DNA of 64,000 nucleotides from Apoderus coryli (Eukaryota > Arthropoda > Insecta > Coleoptera > Attelabidae). Below, piece by piece: positions 12,660-24,900 of this stretch (within the stretch, counting starts at the first letter, position 1; every line of letters starts with the position of its first letter). The stretch spans positions 19,199,135-19,263,134 of the forward strand of contig OU452202.1 of NCBI GenBank assembly GCA_911728435.2, read 5' to 3'. Position numbers and translations under genes: made by a program. Under the pieces are notes generated by a model. That model saw nothing but the letters and a program-made list of their open reading frames with translations, was not told the DNA's origin and searched no databases.

Positions 12660-12677
12660 CTGATTTTTTGCATCCAT
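12660..12677 (-). CDS. Candidate first coding exon of transporter A (MDAKNQ)
   Basis: On the minus strand an ATG opens six codons (MDAKNQ) and runs straight into a strong donor, CAG followed by GTAAGG, in phase 0. The next known exon of transporter A (7400-7474) starts at an acceptor in phase 0 with [11 protein letters not shown], so the join keeps frame. It lies upstream of A and downstream of the stop of transporter B, as expected for a first exon. The match is short and could be chance; no conserved N-terminal sequence is available to confirm it. Confidence 0.35.
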
Positions 12678-12689
12678 AATAGTTCTACC

Positions 12690-13600
12690 GTTAACACAAA
12701 CTACGCATACAATACTTAAGATCCTCAACGATTATACCCTGGAGATACTTGTTTAATAACTGTTTCATCCATCTAATCACAATAAGGAACTAATTAGAAC
12801 ACAGATATGAATTTTTATATACACAATTATTGTTTGTACGAAATTCATGGAGGGAGTACGCGACAGGGACAAACGAATATATAAAAAATATTGTTTTAGA
12901 TTTGCAGACATCGATCAATTTCGGAGGGATTTTTTTTAATCCACAAAAAATACAATATATGGGAGTGGACTTTTATGTAAGAATGACTTTACTACTTTAA
13001 CTCTTAATTTTTTTGTTTATGAGCGATAAGGCAAGAAAGATTAACCATTAATAATGTATTCTTAGCATCATTTCTTCTATTAGCCTGGGATTAACGCAGT
13101 GGTCTTTGCCATTGCCATTTTTATATGCAAGAATATCCGAGAATGCAGATGATACTACCAATGAGTTTAAAATAGCTCTTTGTACTTAACTCGTAACAAA
13201 TCTTTGAGCGATTCTTGCCACAACTTTTCTGGGCTTACAGCTTACCACTCTCTCACAAGGCATCAATATTCTAACTGCCCTGTTTTCTTTCTAGACATTT
13301 AAGGTCGTTGGGCATTATGGATTTTTGTTTAATAAAGAGGATGGATGTAAAATCTGTTTTTGGGGTTTCACAGCAAAGGATAATCATAGGCATAAGCAGG
13401 AATAATCAAAATTGCAATTGTCGCTGACTTTGAGGTATAAGTGCTAACTGCATATGGTTCAAGCACCTTCACCCTTGTTGATAAAAGTAAATGAAACCAT
13501 TTGAATCCTAAAACAATATTTTTATATTTTATTCAGTAGTAATACCCCTAGGGTCTTGATAATACCGAGATAATTTTGTCATAGAAAATGCCGAAAGCGT
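12690..13600. other. No gene recognised
   Basis: AT-rich non-coding sequence without a recognisable repeat or ORF. A small hairpin lies just to the right at 13611-13641. Confidence 0.5.
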
Positions 13601-13610
13601 GTTGTTTGAT

Positions 13611-13641
13611 AATAGCCCAAGGCCGCAGGCCGAGGGCTATT
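13611..13641. repeat. Short hairpin
   Basis: AATAGCCC and GGGCTATT form eight pairs around a GC-rich loop that holds GGCCGCAGGCC, itself nearly palindromic. Function unknown. Confidence 0.5.
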
Positions 13642-13928
13642 ATTCTTGAGCTTGAGTATTTATCAATGCCCGAGGAGTATTCGATATACCCATCGTCAGG
13701 CATTTACAAATAACACCCTGCATCTGAAAAACGAAGCATTTTTCGATATATGTTCATGTATGAAAAAAAAATCTTGTCCCCTTAAATTATTTTAAGTTAA
13801 TTTCAGGACACCCGTATATACAGATATGGATTCCAAATAACTTGACTAAAGCAAAAAAATAGCTCGTGTCAATTAGTGTAAGGGAATTCTAAAAAAATTC
13901 GCAACATGAACATACTCATATTATTTGT

Positions 13929-14267
13929 ATGAACCAGAAACCATGCACAAATCTACTGTATATGGTGTTCGAAAATGAACCAGATCCCACACATCCTTTT
14001 CGGGTACTTCCAAAGAAAGATTGCTTGTTTCTTCAGCTGTACAGGTTAGGTTTCTCTTTAGGTGAGTGCCCAAAGGATACCGTCCAAACTTATCGACTTT
14101 GTATTCACCCCTTTGATAAAGAAAATCGACAAGCTTTGGATCGCATCGTATCTGGACCCATTTTATATCGAACCTCTTTGAATATGGACAATTTCATTGA
14201 ATGCTTTACAATTTTTAACGATCTCACTCAAAGAAAAAAGTCTTTTCAAAACATAATTAATATTTAG
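13929..14267 (+). other. Unrecognised open frame, 112 codons
   Basis: The translation (starting MNQKPCTNLLYMVFEN) shows no familiar domain. Its composition is less biased than the surrounding AT-rich noise, so it may be a piece of an old transposon ORF. I cannot name it. Confidence 0.2.
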
Positions 14268-14879
14268 AACACCTTCGGAAAATACAGTTTATATAATACT
14301 CATGAATTGAAAAACTCTGTGTTAGTGTATTCTGCTCGATATTTCACACATAACACAAATTAAAAGTTCCCTTATCACTTATCACTAATATTATTATTAC
14401 TATAATATTTAATAACATTTTGTTTATTATTCCATTGACATTTTCTCTGCATGAGGCACCTCTATCTAATGTATTATTAATACCACCCATTATAAATAAA
14501 AAAAGAAATGTTATTAGAAAAAAATATTATCGCGCATTAACAATAAATATTTTTCTAATATGCTATCTAGCTAATTAATGACAATGAAAAACAATTTAGC
14601 CCATAATACCTATAAGCATATTCAATTAGTAAAGTTACTTTACAAAAATATATACTGCAACTATCCAGGACGAAACAGAAACATACTGATAACAGTAGTC
14701 TATTGTGTACTTAGTAGGAAAAGGAATTACCCAAATTTACCAATAGTTATCAACTAAATTAGTTTTTTTAATTCTCAATTTGAAGGCCATTAACTCCGTA
14801 ACGAAGTTAGCTAGACAAACAACATGAAGAATTAACATAATTTTTTCGTCTTCAATCCTTCAATCCCTTCATTTACGAC

Positions 14880-15230
14880 ATGACCTTTCCGGACACCCTA
14901 TATATTACATACACTGAAAAAAATTCTAAAAATGAACCCTAATAAATAACTATTTGGCTTTTATTTGTTTAACTCAAACAAAATTTATTTGACTCAAATA
15001 AACAGTGTTTGTCCGGAATTATTTGATATTTAAAAAATATTTATTTGGCCTCGGGTGCTTTGGCAGAAATAAATATTTATTTAATTTAAATAACAGATTA
15101 AAGTTAATTCCTGGTTATTTGAAACAAGTCCACCGTTATTTGAATCAAATAAATAATAATAAAATGAGCCGACGCGCATGGATGTTGGGGATTCAACTCC
15201 ATAGCGCACGCGTTTTAGTTTAGTATTAGT
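14880..15230. repeat. AT-rich MITE-like repeat
   Basis: Several near-palindromic ATTTATTTG / CAAATAAAT blocks between a CACCCTATATATTAC edge and about 15200. It could be a fold-back element. No coding content. Confidence 0.3.
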
Positions 15231-15774
15231 CCAATGTAGAAGGTGTTTTTGATTATGTTAGTTATGACTTATACCCACATATTATATAATAAATAAAAAA
15301 ATAATGTCCGTTGAATCGTTATTATAGTGATGTGGGACCTAGGACACCTATATGACCTCTTTTAGACCCAAGACAATAGCTGGGTTCATGTGCGCGGAAG
15401 TTCTAGCCATTGATTTGTGTGCATAGGTGCTTGAACAAGAGAACTGAATACAAATTTTTGCTAATAACCACGAAGCCATAAAGGCTCTAAGCTCATCAAA
15501 AACAGTGTGGACTTGGCAAAATAGAATCTGACTCTGGAGAACTTGTCGGACTAGAACCTGCAGTTGGTATAGCATAGAGCACCGCCAAATATAGTACATA
15601 CTTTATTTAGTGTACTTTGGCAAAAGTTCAGAACTTTTGCAAGAGCATCCAGGTTTGGTACATTTGAGGGAGTTTTTATATATCGTGGGTGGGCTTATGG
15701 GAAAATACCGAATGCTACTTGTGCATCGAGGATCATGAGATGAGTTGCTGGGTGATGCCTAAATGTTATAAGTT

Positions 15775-16125
15775 AATTATAAAATTCTCGAGAAAATTGC
15801 GTTTAAATTTTCACCAGTTAGGTAGTTGGAACCTACACTTTTAATAGAATATATAATGAACTAATTTAATAAGGATTTTTGAGGTAATTGATAGAGCGTG
15901 TGCTTTGCATGCGGAAGGTCCTGTGTTCGAATCCCAGCTCTGGCAACTTTTTTTTTTATTTGTAATTTTTAAATAAAGTAGTGAGTTTGTTAGGTTAGTG
16001 TATTAATAAAAATAGTAGAATTATAATAATTATTATTATTAAAATTCTGTTCCGTTACGCAGGTCATATATTTTAGATTATCTTATATCTGGTCGGGAAA
16101 GTTTTGGGGCGACACAACCGATTCT
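15775..16125 (+). repeat. tRNA-Ala-derived SINE-like repeat, copy 1
   Basis: The tRNA-like part (about 15879-15946) has GATAGAGCG, an anticodon arm GTGCTTTGCATGC (Ala, TGC) and a B-box GTGTTCGAATCCC. Before it lie about 100 bases shared with the other copies (TTAGGTAGTTGGAACCT). After it comes a shared tail ending GGGAAAGTTTTGGGGCGACA then CAACCGATT. Other copies are at 42047-42396 and, inverted, at 49049-49449. The 5' and 3' arms of a real tRNA acceptor stem are lacking, so it is not a tRNA gene. Confidence 0.75.
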
Positions 16126-16229
16126 TTCATAGTTGTGATAGAATATCACCTAAAAAATGTCACATAGAAGACTTGGTTTACATAGGCATTCACAAATAGT
16201 GTAAAAAGGGGATAACAATGCAAAAATAT

Positions 16230-17500
16230 ATACCTATCCATAACTATGGAAATGTGAAATGAAGACTTAAAAGTTTAGACGTTATATTTTAGATTATGTT
16301 TAATATTTCGATAATAGAATTAAAAAAGATATAAGTAATATTCCACAAAATTAGTTTTAACGATAATTTTTATAATACACAGACATGAAGTATTAAAATG
16401 ACAAATTTAATCTGCATTTAATCGATACTATTAAGATATTAAAACTCATTAGACAATCGATTAGAGTGTGTAGATATATTAAAGAAAACATAATACAAAT
16501 AGGAAATATTGAAGTTTACAAGTATACAATCAATTTGAATATTTGCTGATTGAATATCATTCATATATTATTAATTAATAAAAGCAATCAATCATAGGGC
16601 TTAAACAGGAATAGATAGATATAAGAATTTTAATCGTAGGTTTTACAACAATTACCTAATAATAGGCGTTTAAATATGCAGTAGTGTACACAGGGGAGTC
16701 TATAAGGTGGAATTGTCCCCTGGGCTCTAATTAAAACCAGTTTTATTATTTGCAAACTATAAAATTATTGATTTTTGTAAAACGCTACACTATATTGATG
16801 TATACCTAGTTTTGGCATTTACTAACGATGAAAGGGGCAGATAATTAAAGCCCCAGGCTTTATATTTTTGCTGCGCTTTTCATAAATTATCTCGCATTAT
16901 AAACTATTGAAATATAGTTGCTAAAGCTACAAATAAAAAAATATAATAAAGTAAGTATTCATTATTAATACCTACCTACTAACTTTTAAACTCTTTTAAT
17001 TTTACTTAAAAAAAAGCTGATGTGTTACAAACTCACCAATCCTTGTATGCAACTCCTTACTCTTTTTCCCTAGGTCGCCGACAATTTTCAACATTTCCCG
17101 CAGCCTTTCTCACACTGGTGGTGTACAACATATCACTCCGTCACTGACGTGGATCATTTTTATTATAAAAAAAAAAGTCCAAGAATATCGAATTTTTTTT
17201 GATATATAACGTAATAATTCTTTTTCATGACAACGTTATTTTCGAGATTAATTCTTACTCCCTTTACAAAGTTGAATGATTTTGTAACAGACATAATATG
17301 TATATTTTTTAAATTATAAAAAATGTTAAACGATTATACCTCAATATCAGTTTGACCAATCAAATGCATTTTTTGAGCCAATGAAATCAAAATATCGGCG
17401 AATACTTATATGTCTATATTTTTATAAAAATTAAAATATTTAAAAAACTGTCAGGTTTAGGTGAGATGTACTTTAATGAAAGTTAGGTTTATTTTGAACG
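16230..17500. other. Intergenic, no gene recognised
   Basis: AT-rich sequence with no supported gene. The first bases after 16125 (TTCATAGTTGTGATAGAAT) belong to the dispersed repeat also seen at 31.3-32.0 kb. Confidence 0.5.
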
Positions 17501-17519
17501 GGGAATCTAAAAATATATT

Positions 17520-17725
17520 CATATACAGGGCATTCCATTTAAAAAAACACAACTATGGTTAATTTCTTATATTTGGGACACCCTGTATAGATGTACAATA
17601 TTTTTAAAATTTAGCCATAAATCATTTTTATAGATCCCATGAATAAAAGTTTTAGGAAATTAAATAAGTAGTTTAGCACCACTATTCCGTGTCATATGGC
17701 GTGAATAACCCTGTATAGATGCAAT
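17520..17725. repeat. TACAGGG / CCCTGTATA-ended repeat
   Basis: Bounded by TACAGGGCATTCCA and ACCCTGTATAG, with an internal ACACCCTGTATAG. Its layout resembles 61200-61375. Probably a small non-autonomous element. Confidence 0.4.
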
Positions 17726-18009
17726 TGTTTTGTATTCATTTTAATATAAGGGCCCCAAAAAATTTTATGGGGGCCGCAAATTTGAAGTTACGCTATTGGG
17801 AGAATGTAACAAATAAGTATGCACATTTATAATAAAACATATTTTTCGAATTTTAAACAAAATTGAAAATTCAATAATACAGAGTGTGCTCGATATGAAA
17901 TACGATATACATCCGATATAACAAACATTTTGGGCAATTTTTAGCCCAATTAACATGAGTTTTATAAAGTTTACAAAAAAATTTCTGATAAAACAATCGC
18001 CGTATACAG

Positions 18010-18290
18010 GATGTCCTATGGTGAGGGCATAGTTAACGAAATATCGGCAATGTAACATTTTTGAGCATTTTCACTATTTTCGTACATTACTTTGACTAGC
18101 TGAAGGCCCAAAAGTTAATTGTTGGTGATCAGTCATTATTAATCAGTCATTTTGAAAGGTAAATTGCTGAAAAACTTTATTATTTTCATGGCACACTAAA
18201 TTAATTAGTCAAAGTAATATTCGAGAATAGTGAAAATGCTCAAAAATGTTACATTGCCGATATTTCAAAAACTATGCATTTTCGAAATCA
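18010..18290. repeat. Inverted repeat of about 95-base arms
   Basis: 18010-18112 and 18188-18285 are inverted copies (shared AATGTAACATTTTTGAGCAT and its complement). The right arm is also the beginning of the dispersed repeat 18200-18860, so this marks a head-to-head copy. Confidence 0.65.
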
Positions 18291-18860
18291 GTAACCTATT
18301 CGAAAGTTTCTTTGATTTTTAAAGGTACGTAAGATAAAATTATAAAAATATACCTGTTCCATTTGGAAAAACTGACTTTCGACTGGTTTGATAACATAGT
18401 TTTCAGAATAATTTTTTGACCACCCTATATGAATAAATTAGAAAATGTCGTACGTATCGGAAAAAGCAGACCTTATTTAATAAGAAAACCCTTGCAAAAT
18501 GATTACTGAAGACTTCTTTATAAGACAAAAATGTCATTATTATTGAGCCCTAAAATGTCATTTTTGACATAAATCTTAATATAAGTCAAAAACGGCTGGA
18601 TTTAGGTATAGGACATGATACATGAATGTTATGTTAGAATGTTATGTGGAATCCAAAAATGTCACAATATATAGGGTGTTACATTTAAAATAACGAAGTT
18701 ACTATCAACTTCCGGTATAACCGGAAGTGCTAAGCGGTTGGTATTATGATATTTGGATAGACTATATTCGGTAATACATATATTAAAATTTTCCAAATTC
18801 AATTCATAGTAGTCTCCGAAATATTTTAATGGGCCGTCACCATAGGACACCCTGTATACA
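18200..18860 (+). repeat. Dispersed repeat, copy 2 (partner at 880-1530)
   Basis: See the copy at 880-1530. This one ends about 90 bases beyond the stop codon of transporter B and has the same ACACCCTGTATA edge. Confidence 0.7.
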
Positions 18861-18941
18861 TAGACCATTTCAAACCTACTTCAGTAACATGCTACTAGGT
18901 TTAGGTGAAAAAAAAAAAAAACAGTAAAAAATGTATTAATG

Positions 18942-18947
18942 TTTATT
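18942..18947 (-). promoter_or_regulatory. Poly(A) signal of transporter B
   Basis: AATAAA on the minus strand lies four bases after the stop codon. A further AT-rich stretch and a poly(T) on the minus strand follow. Confidence 0.5.
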
Positions 18948-18950
18948 CAT

Positions 18951-21900
18951 TTATTTTCCGATCAATATACATAATTTATTTACAACCCAATTTCTGCCCT
19001 TCATTTTCCTTAAGTTCATTTCTTTTTCTTTAAATTGCACCCATTGATTATGTTTAATTGAGTCTTTTGGACCCCAACCTGTGTGTCTAAATAATGCGCA
19101 AAATGTCTGGAAAAAAATGTCTATATGCAATTCATAAACTATTTAAACAGACAGTGAACATTATTTCAAAAGACGTTGTACAAAAAGTCAACTCCATCCT
19201 GTTCAAATACCAACTCTTAGTGTCTCAGAAGCAGAACAAAACAAAACTATGCTCGGGAAATTCGGGTATAACTCTTTCCAATCTTAGTTTACAATGCTAT
19301 AAAAAACCACAACCCCATATTCCTTTGTAAAGTCAATGCCGACCTCCGCCGTCCATAGGTGCACCATTTTAACTTTTCATAACAATACCTATATGCCCTA
19401 CGATATTTTAAAAATCCTTTATACTGAATAATAACAGGGTCTATGGCCGGAAAAATGTGATCCACCGATTTTTTCCATATGTCAGTTTTGTCTAAATCAG
19501 CTTAAATCAGCTTAAAGTCGGATTCTGATTGCATTTTCTCAACTGTTCTTTTAGACTGCCCCAAACCATTTTTCAAACAAATTTGCGGTCATGTCTTCGT
19601 GGTAGTTCGCAGAAGACTGTATTATGTTTTTGGCTAACAAGAGCAGTGCGTTGGGTACGAACCAATTTTCACTTCCCGCATGTAGAATTATAACTTCTTA
19701 AAGTTTCCAAAGATCGATAATTATAATTAGGGTATTCGCTCAGTTTATTCGAAATGATTTCCAAAGTAGGGACTTTATTTTCTTTATAAAAATTATGAAT
19801 TGTTCTTCGAATACATCGTCAATTTTAAAAATTTTTGATTTTTCCGTTTTCTTTTAACAGAGTGATCTACAACAACCCCTTTTCTAATAACTAGATTAAT
19901 AGTAGAAACCGGAATCTTAGTTAATTCAACATTCTTTTTATAATAAGTGTATTCGTCACTTCATTATTTTCAGACCTTAACTGATGATAAATATTTATAA
20001 GAAGACGCTGGCTTTGCTCATATAAATATTGATGCTTAAACTCCCAACGTGTTCCGCTCGTGTCATATACCATCATAACGTGATGGCGTGGCCGTGTCGG
20101 GCAGCAGCAACACGGCCAGTCGTATGCACTGTCACTGTATACAGTGACGGAACAAGTTTCATCCACTTGAGGTTTTATTAAAAATTATTATGTAATTTGA
20201 TAGATCTTCTTACATTTTATTAATCTAAGAAAAACTATTGAACAGATCACGGTTACAATATTCTGCCACCGTGTTTTATTGTCGACACAATTTTAATTTA
20301 ACCCAATAGTTTTGCCAGTCCCTGTAGTTATTTTTATTATAAGTCGGCATCCTTTAACAAGCATGATTATAAGTCTTATATACGAGGGAGAAATGTATCA
20401 AAAAAACGCTGAATTGGATGCCCATTTCTAATGTAAAGAGGCATGGGAACAGATAGCCCCGGTAGAATCGTTAAAATAATATATTATAAATTAGGAATGG
20501 AAAAACTATCTAATGTTAGAAAAAGGATTAAATGGAGTTCTACTTCTCGTCCGGCCGTGGTCGTGAACTTAGTTTCACTAGTCATATGCCTGCTCACATA
20601 CTACATATCGCTTTCTCCATCTCAAATGTTACTCCTTGCACTAACGAAATGTTTGCAACATACATAATGTTTGTTTATCTATGTTTGCAATTTTTGTTTG
20701 ATGTATGAAAAAAATCTAAATATACATTATGTAAGAAGCAACTGTTCCTTATAAAAATTTAGAATTATAAATGTTTTATTCGATTACCTACCTCTTTGAA
20801 ATTATCATTTGGATTACTTCTTCTTCGCTTAACAAATTCTATTATTCCCCATACAATTGGTTGTAAAATGCCAAAGGTTAAAAGTACCCAACCCCAACCT
20901 AGAAAATGTTTAATAGTTATTTTTGTTACAAGTACCTAAAATGAAGTTTTTCAGGACGAAACATTGCTGTTTGGAATGGCAGATGAGTCCTGAAAAACCT
21001 CATTTAGTTAATCATATTTGATTTAAAATTGCAGTTGAAATAGTTGCCAAACATGTGAGACTACTTCCCCATCCTCAGTGGCATATCAATTCTGGTCAAA
21101 AATTTTTGACAAAAAGTCCGAAACTAGAGACTGTATCAGACGGAATGCCGTTTATGCAACGGGTGGGCAAATTTGAGGTTAGGAAGTAAATTGGCTACAA
21201 AACACACTTTTGTTGACACCAATATAAAGTAGAACTATGGGAATTAATAATGGAATATACTGTCGGGCAAATGTTCACCTCTAGCACGTTGGCAGACGTC
21301 CGCTCTTTCCACAAAATTTTGAACCACATTTTGCAACAAAGCTTCGCTTATCTCGTCAATGCAGCGCCGAATTTCATCTGTCAGAGCGTCAGTTGTTTGT
21401 GGTGTTTTCACGTAAACCCGGTCTTTCAAATGGCCCCAGAGAAAATAATCCAGGAGCGTTAAAAAACAAGAACGGCATCGCCAAATCGATAAATTACGCC
21501 ACCCGAAAATTTATCATGCAATAACTGAAATGTTTGGCCGGCTGTGCGGCTTGTGGCGCGCCATCTTGCTGAAACCAAAAGTCACTGATGTCAACATTAG
21601 CCAATTGTGGCCACAAAAAATCGGTTATCATGGTTTGGTAGCGCAGAGAATTCACGGTGACGGCGTTTCCTTGCTTATTTTCGAAAAAATACGGGCCGAT
21701 GATACCGCCTAACCACAAAACGCACCATACGGTCACATTCTTTGGATGTAATAGTTTTTCGAGGACTATTTGTGGATTATATCTTGCCGGGAAATTTTTG
21801 GGGCGACACATCCGATTTTTACTGCTATTCTGGTTTGTAAAATGTTTGAACTTACTTATGATATTTACAGGATATGTTTTTCCCTCATATGTCAACACAT

Positions 21901-24900
21901 CCAATGTGAAAATGAAATAAAGAAAGACGACAATCATTACAATTGGCGTTAGAACAGCCCAACATATCCGGTAGTATGGATTAGGGTTTTTCTTCAACAT
22001 GAATTTGATGTCAAGACAGACGTTTTCCAAACCTAAAAGTATAATTATTGTTAAATGTTTCTTGCTTCTGAGTCGCGGTTTCTAATATTAAATTTTTTTG
22101 AGCAGAAATATTAAAAAACGAAAGTATCCATTTCTGCCATTATAAATGTGCAGTTCGAAATATTATGTGGGTGTTTTGTTCTAATATGTGGCCTTTGTAC
22201 ATCGGTTCGTCATCCAGCTCAACAGATCAGTGTTTCAGAACATTAATTCATTCATAAAATCCCTTCAAAAGATCTTGAAATGAATGCTTTAGGTATGTAT
22301 ATGGCAACACATCAACTGAATTAGTTTGACATTGTTCATGATATATTTACAGAGACCTTAATGTAATTAGAAAAATGTCATTCACTGCAACTCGATATGA
22401 TTTGCTGCTATTCGAAATTCGATGATAATTCGTCATACGTGCCACAGTATTTCGCTCATTTTCTAATTCAGTCGCAGTCATCGAAAACATTTCAAGCAAA
22501 TGTTGGCAGTTTCTACGAAAAAAATTGACATACCGCAGCTGTGACAATTAAAAGACCAAAATATAATATTCTCCAACATGACAATTTGAGCTTTCACATA
22601 TCGCATCAAATAAAAAAACACCAAATCGAGAATCATTGTTCATTCAGCCCTGATTTAGCCCCAAATGACAATTTTGGTATCGCATATAAAAAAAATTGGA
22701 GTGCAGAAAATTCCTCGAAAAAAGCTATTCAACTTCATGCAGAAAAACAATAAAACATTTCCAAAAACAAATATTTGTAAGTTAATAAATCAAAAATCAC
22801 TCAGGGGGAGCAAGTTAATTAAAATTATTGACAAAAAAAATGTACGCCACTGACTGTAATTTAATTTTGATATTCTCTTGAGATAAAGCAACTAAAACTA
22901 CAAATGTTTTATCTCTTGTATTTTTTTTATATGTTGCAAATTTAAAACATTTTTGAACATACATTCTTGATATGTTGCTCGCAGTTTCACAAAAATGTAG
23001 AAAAGGAAAATGTTTCCTATTTTGGCATCAGAATTTGCTAGAGATTTTTACACGTATTTTTGGTACACTGCCCATAGCCATATACAAACAAATAAATATT
23101 GTACCTACTCCGAGTATACAGGAATATCCACGCAACCTGTTCATTAAAAGTTTACGGCAGCAATTTGTCTGTTTAGAAATGTTTTATTTGGAATGGTGTT
23201 TCCTTTGTAATGAATTAAGATTCTACTTTAAAAACAGAAGAAAGTAAAAAATATATTATAAATTGGAAAAAGACAAAATATAGAATTTGATCTTACCGTA
23301 CCACCACATTACAGCAATGACTTCAGTTATATTTAGAACATAAAAAATAAATGTGCCACCAAAAAAATCCACCATAGTAAATATCCATTGACCTCCCTAA
23401 AAGTTAAACAGTAAACATTAAAAGCTTCTTTGGAATTCATGTGTTGATTTGCTACTAACCGGAGTGACATAAACAAGTCCAATAATAAATCCACCAATGG
23501 CAGTGGCTAAAGACACGTGCCAAATTTTTAAATGTGGAAATGAGTCCATGACAACTGTAAATGCACAGCCTTGCATCGCAATTAGACTACCAACGCCCAA
23601 AACAAATAGCATGAAGAAGAAAAGGATGGCAAACAACTGAAATGAAGAATTATTATATAAGAACATCATATAATATTTGTTAAAGCTACGTTAAACATTT
23701 TTATCATTCGATTCATCCGTTACTGATTAAAAAATCAGTGTTTAGTTCCGTAAAGTGACACATGTCAAAATGTCGGACTTGTAAAACATCTTTTAGATTT
23801 TTTTCTATTACATACTATAGTTATAGCACAGTATAATAAATAATACAGTATTCCGACTCTCCGCTTGCGAGGCATTCTGCGCATCTCGTCGCGCATGCCG
23901 CCATTATGGGTTAAAACGTCACAATAATCGCATAGACGTAGATAGATACCGTTCATTCCTGTGTTCAATATATAGTTCATTGTCGGCGTGTACGAGATAA
24001 ATAAATATTGTTTTTTTCTGGACGATTTTCTTTGGAATGAGGTTCAGATGAAACTAGTGTCTTGTGATTCATACAATGAACAATCAGGGAGGAAATGTGT
24101 GTGCTGCAAAATGTTGTCCCAATAAGCAGTACACGTGTACTTGCTCTAAACATTTTTTTCGCTTCCGTAAAGATCCTGTTAGGTAAGTAATAAGTAAAAA
24201 TAAAGATGAAGCCTAGATAATTTTACGTTTATAACAACTATTTGTAAAACCGTAAAATTTATATTACGAAATGACAGTATCTAATATGTTTTTAAACTAA
24301 ATGCAAGTGAAACATAAACACAAGTTGTCGCGTGGCGAGATAGCATGATAACGCAATCAGCTTGACAATATATATATGGCCCTTGACTAAAATTGCTGAG
24401 AACAGGATTCAGTTGATGCAGAATTCAGGCGCACAGCTTGTAGGTGGAATTCGTAGAGGTGAAAGAGGCTGGCGCTAAGATTAAGGAAATCGGCTGGTTA
24501 AGAATGAAACAACGTCGGATTTTCATTCACTAATTTTGATTAAAAAATCATCAGATGGAAAACGGCGCAATAGTTATATGAAAGATTGAAGTTCCGGGTT
24601 CTGTGTATGATGTGAATATTCCTCATAAAACAGGCATTGCGCCACCGCTACACTCAACATCAATCTTTGAGCGGTCATTTTCCTATACGGTTTCAAAATA
24701 TTACAACGCTCTACCAGAGAATATGAAAAGTTTACAGGGGTTTTCGTTTAAGAGCGCTGTCTGACACGTAATAGAACAAATTAATAAGCTACCTACTTAA
24801 TTTGGCTAGCGATGTAAAACAATTTTCAGATAGGTTTAAGCTAAAATATAAGTTAAATTTAGGTTAAGTTAGGAAGCACTGCTTCATCTTTTGTAAAAAT

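Noticed and set aside
15879..15946. Possible tRNA-Ala gene
   Set aside because: Good anticodon arm and B-box, but no pairing acceptor stem or D arm, and two other copies share the same non-tRNA flanks. It is a SINE-like repeat.
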